Shown here: positions 62,575 through 64,000 of the stretch, in pieces
How positions within the stretch are numbered: the first letter of the stretch is position 1
Layout of the letters: every line of letters starts with the position of its first letter
Source: an uncultured Myxococcales bacterium
GTDB taxonomy: Bacteria; Myxococcota_A; Polyangia; Polyangiales; Polyangiaceae
Direction: 5' to 3'
Assembly: GCA_937902985.1 (NCBI GenBank)
Contig: CALFNG010000193.1
Span: forward strand, 36,524 to 100,523
Length of the DNA: 64,000 nucleotides
Notes under the pieces: generated by a model
What the model saw: the letters and a program-made list of their open reading frames with translations, nothing else
The model's database searches: none
Told to the model about the DNA's origin: nothing
Translations under genes and position numbers: made by a program

Positions 62575-63953
62575 CTGGCCTTTCTCCTGCGCCGCAACGC
62601 ACCTCCCAGGAGAGCCAGGCCCGCACCGAAGGCGGCCGCGCCGTCACCGCCGCTGCCGACCATGTCGCACGAGCACGACGACGACGATTTTGCCGTCTCG
62701 CACGCGTTCTGTTGGCAGAACATTTCGTAAGGACCGGAGCACTGTGAAGAGTTATCGCTCTGCATGCACGCGGCCCCCATCGGGTTGGACGCGCAGGCGA
62801 TCGGCCCCGTGAGATCGCCGATGAGGCGAAGCTTCGGAACGAAGGTCTTTCCGTCGTCGGTCGACACGCCTGCAATGAACCCGTATTTCGCGGCCGAGCA
62901 GGCCCAGAGCTCCGAGCCCCGCGTCGCGAGACACTGGATATCGACCGTCGAAGTTTGCTTGAAGTTGAGATCGGAGGTTTGCGCGACCCAGAGTCCGTCG
63001 GCCTCGCTCCCGACGTAAACCTTCGATCCATCTGGCGAGAGCGCGAACCCGAGCATCTCCCCGACGTAGAGCTGGATGCTGCTCCCCGGATTGACCACGA
63101 AGGTCTTGCCGGCCGTGAACGTGGGCGCCCCTCCGTTCGCGCCGAGCGTCACGACCGTGAGGCGCGACACGCCGCCCGTGACCACACTGCGCGAGCGGAT
63201 GTAGACGCGATCGGCGTTCGTGGGATCGACGGCGCTGACGTAGATCGAGTCTTCCTGGTTTGGATCGAACTGGGCGGGCGGCAAGACGTATTCAGCCCAC
63301 GGGGCCCCCGCGTCTGCCTTGTTCATGACGAAGAGCGAAGCCGTCTCGGCGGAGCCGAAGTTCCGGGTGCCCGAAACATAGATCCGATTCGGGTCGGCCT
63401 TGGACACTTCGACCGTCGTGACGGTGACCGCTGGATCGATCGGCACGCCGATGGGGCTCCAGGTCGCGCCGTTGTCGTTCGTCTCGAAGACCTGCTCGTA
63501 GGGCTGGCTCAGGCCCCCGTCGGTTGGCATGGAGAAGGTCGCCGTCAACGCGACCTCGCTGCTCGGATCGTCCGGCCGCACGGCGAGGTCGACGATGACC
63601 TGCCCAGCCAGCGCACCGCCGATGCAGTTCCAGTTGCATCCGACGTCAGGAGACACGTTGAGGCCAAACGGACCGCCGACGCTGAGCGCGCTGTTCTTCG
63701 TCATGCCGATCGGTGGATCGGCGAGCGAACTCGATGTGCTGATGCCGAGCGCGTCCTCGCAGACGAAGCTCCACGTCGCCCCGTTGTCGTGCGACGGCAA
63801 AATTCCGTACGTGGTTCGCAAGACGATCAGGTTGGGATCCGTTGGCGAAAAGATCAGCTGATCCGATTGCGGGAAGCGACCGTTGGCCGCGGCCGGGAGA
63901 GCGAAAAGAAGAACCGCTCCGGCGGCGAGGCCTACGAGAATGGGCGTGCGCAC
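62571..63953 (-). CDS. Surface beta-propeller-like protein with MYXO-CTERM-type tail, copy 2
   Basis: A 460-residue paralogue of the 60980-62446 protein. The signal peptide and all propeller-like repeats (DNGATW boxes near residues 58 and 155, DDGKTF near 380) appear identical. Differences are confined to the C-terminal 60 residues: this copy reads CQQNACETAKSSSSCSCDMV where copy 1 has a 28-residue Asp/Gly/Ser-rich insertion. The tail keeps the Cys motif, membrane helix and RRRRKAR end. Its stop overlaps the GTG of the truncated cytochrome remnant by 4 bases. The upstream region continues to the window edge as an identical duplicate of the region before copy 1. Confidence 0.85.
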   Translation of the reverse strand: MRTPILVGLAAGAVLLFALPAAANGRFPQSDQLIFSPTDPNLIVLRTTYGILPSHDNGATWSFVCEDALGISTSSSLADPPIGMTKNSALSVGGPFGLNVSPDVGCNWNCIGGALAGQVIVDLAVRPDDPSSEVALTATFSMPTDGGLSQPYEQVFETNDNGATWSPIGVPIDPAVTVTTVEVSKADPNRIYVSGTRNFGSAETASLFVMNKADAGAPWAEYVLPPAQFDPNQEDSIYVSAVDPTNADRVYIRSRSVVTGGVSRLTVVTLGANGGAPTFTAGKTFVVNPGSSIQLYVGEMLGFALSPDGSKVYVGSEADGLWVAQTSDLNFKQTSTVDIQCLATRGSELWACSAAKYGFIAGVSTDDGKTFVPKLRLIGDLTGPIACASNPMGAACMQSDNSSQCSGPYEMFCQQNACETAKSSSSCSCDMVGSGGDGAAAFGAGLALLGGALRRRRKAR

Positions 63954-64000
63954 CGGTCGCAGCCTAGCTGCGTCGCCACCGCGCGGCCACCCATCCCGCT
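62714..64000. repeat. Tandem duplication, upstream copy (continues past window)
   Basis: Partner of 61207-62493 at a 1507-base offset. The match is unbroken to the last base, so the true right boundary lies outside the window. Confidence 0.92.

Overview
The window is about 70% GC, densely packed with genes on both strands, and reads as a chromosomal segment of a myxobacterium (Myxococcota, probably Polyangia). The signs are: Ser/Thr protein kinases beside SUMF1-type and TPR/PEGA-type envelope proteins; very large hybrid histidine kinases; an NtrC-type sigma54 activator; a Sel1 lipoprotein; proline/alanine-rich linkers; and a MYXO-CTERM-like tail (Cys motif, membrane helix, RRRRK) on two surface proteins. 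I see no prophage, transposase, CRISPR array, rRNA or tRNA.

Layout. 1-6100: end of an arginine N-succinyltransferase (astA), an outer-membrane-like protein, an alpha/beta hydrolase, a GlcD-type FAD oxidase, a small lipoprotein, a decayed short-chain dehydrogenase and a CoxE-like VWA protein. 6100-8160: SurA-like chaperone, rpsI and rplM behind a clear sigma70-type promoter. 8160-15500: a signalling block of two hybrid histidine kinases and a REC-EAL phosphodiesterase. 15590-20520: Bpt aminoacyl transferase, a translationally coupled glycosyltransferase / ATP-grasp / methyltransferase operon, and a TauE/SafE exporter. 20590-28750: a tail-anchored low-complexity protein, a 42-bp tandem repeat array, a kinase/SUMF1/TPR operon, a membrane protein and an L-2-hydroxyglutarate oxidase. 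28780-36880: an aminotransferase and a coupled DUF2126-transglutaminase / circularly permuted ATP-grasp+Alpha-E / transglutaminase operon. 37070-42430: a TyrA with reversed domain order, a Sel1 lipoprotein, a frameshifted MFS remnant, a class II glutamine amidotransferase, a protein with two PARP-type zinc fingers, and an ExoA-like glycosyltransferase. 42420-47240: sthA, a lipoprotein, an NtrC-like regulator, NamZ. 47240-53030: a candidate small RNA, a myxobacterial hypothetical protein, purL, a fatty acid desaturase, purQ. 53030-58720: repeats, a long palindrome, a coiled-coil protein, an E2 acyltransferase, rsmB, rseP. 58720-64000: a FixH-like lipoprotein, a multihaem cytochrome and two near-identical copies of a surface beta-propeller-like gene from a recent tandem duplication.

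How the genes work together. Several operons are shown by 4-base start/stop overlaps (17625, 18869, 25444, 30913 and 60980). Housekeeping functions (ribosomal proteins, purine synthesis, rRNA methylation, tyrosine synthesis, envelope proteolysis) alternate with typical myxobacterial signalling and surface genes. The most unusual items are: (1) a structured intergenic region at 47483-47616 with two C-rich hairpin loops and the only good U-tract terminator I see in the window, which looks like an sRNA with anti-Shine-Dalgarno loops; (2) the bacterial double PARP-type zinc finger protein at 40680-41255; (3) the recent 1.5-kb duplication at the right end; and (4) palindromic and 42-bp repeat elements between genes.
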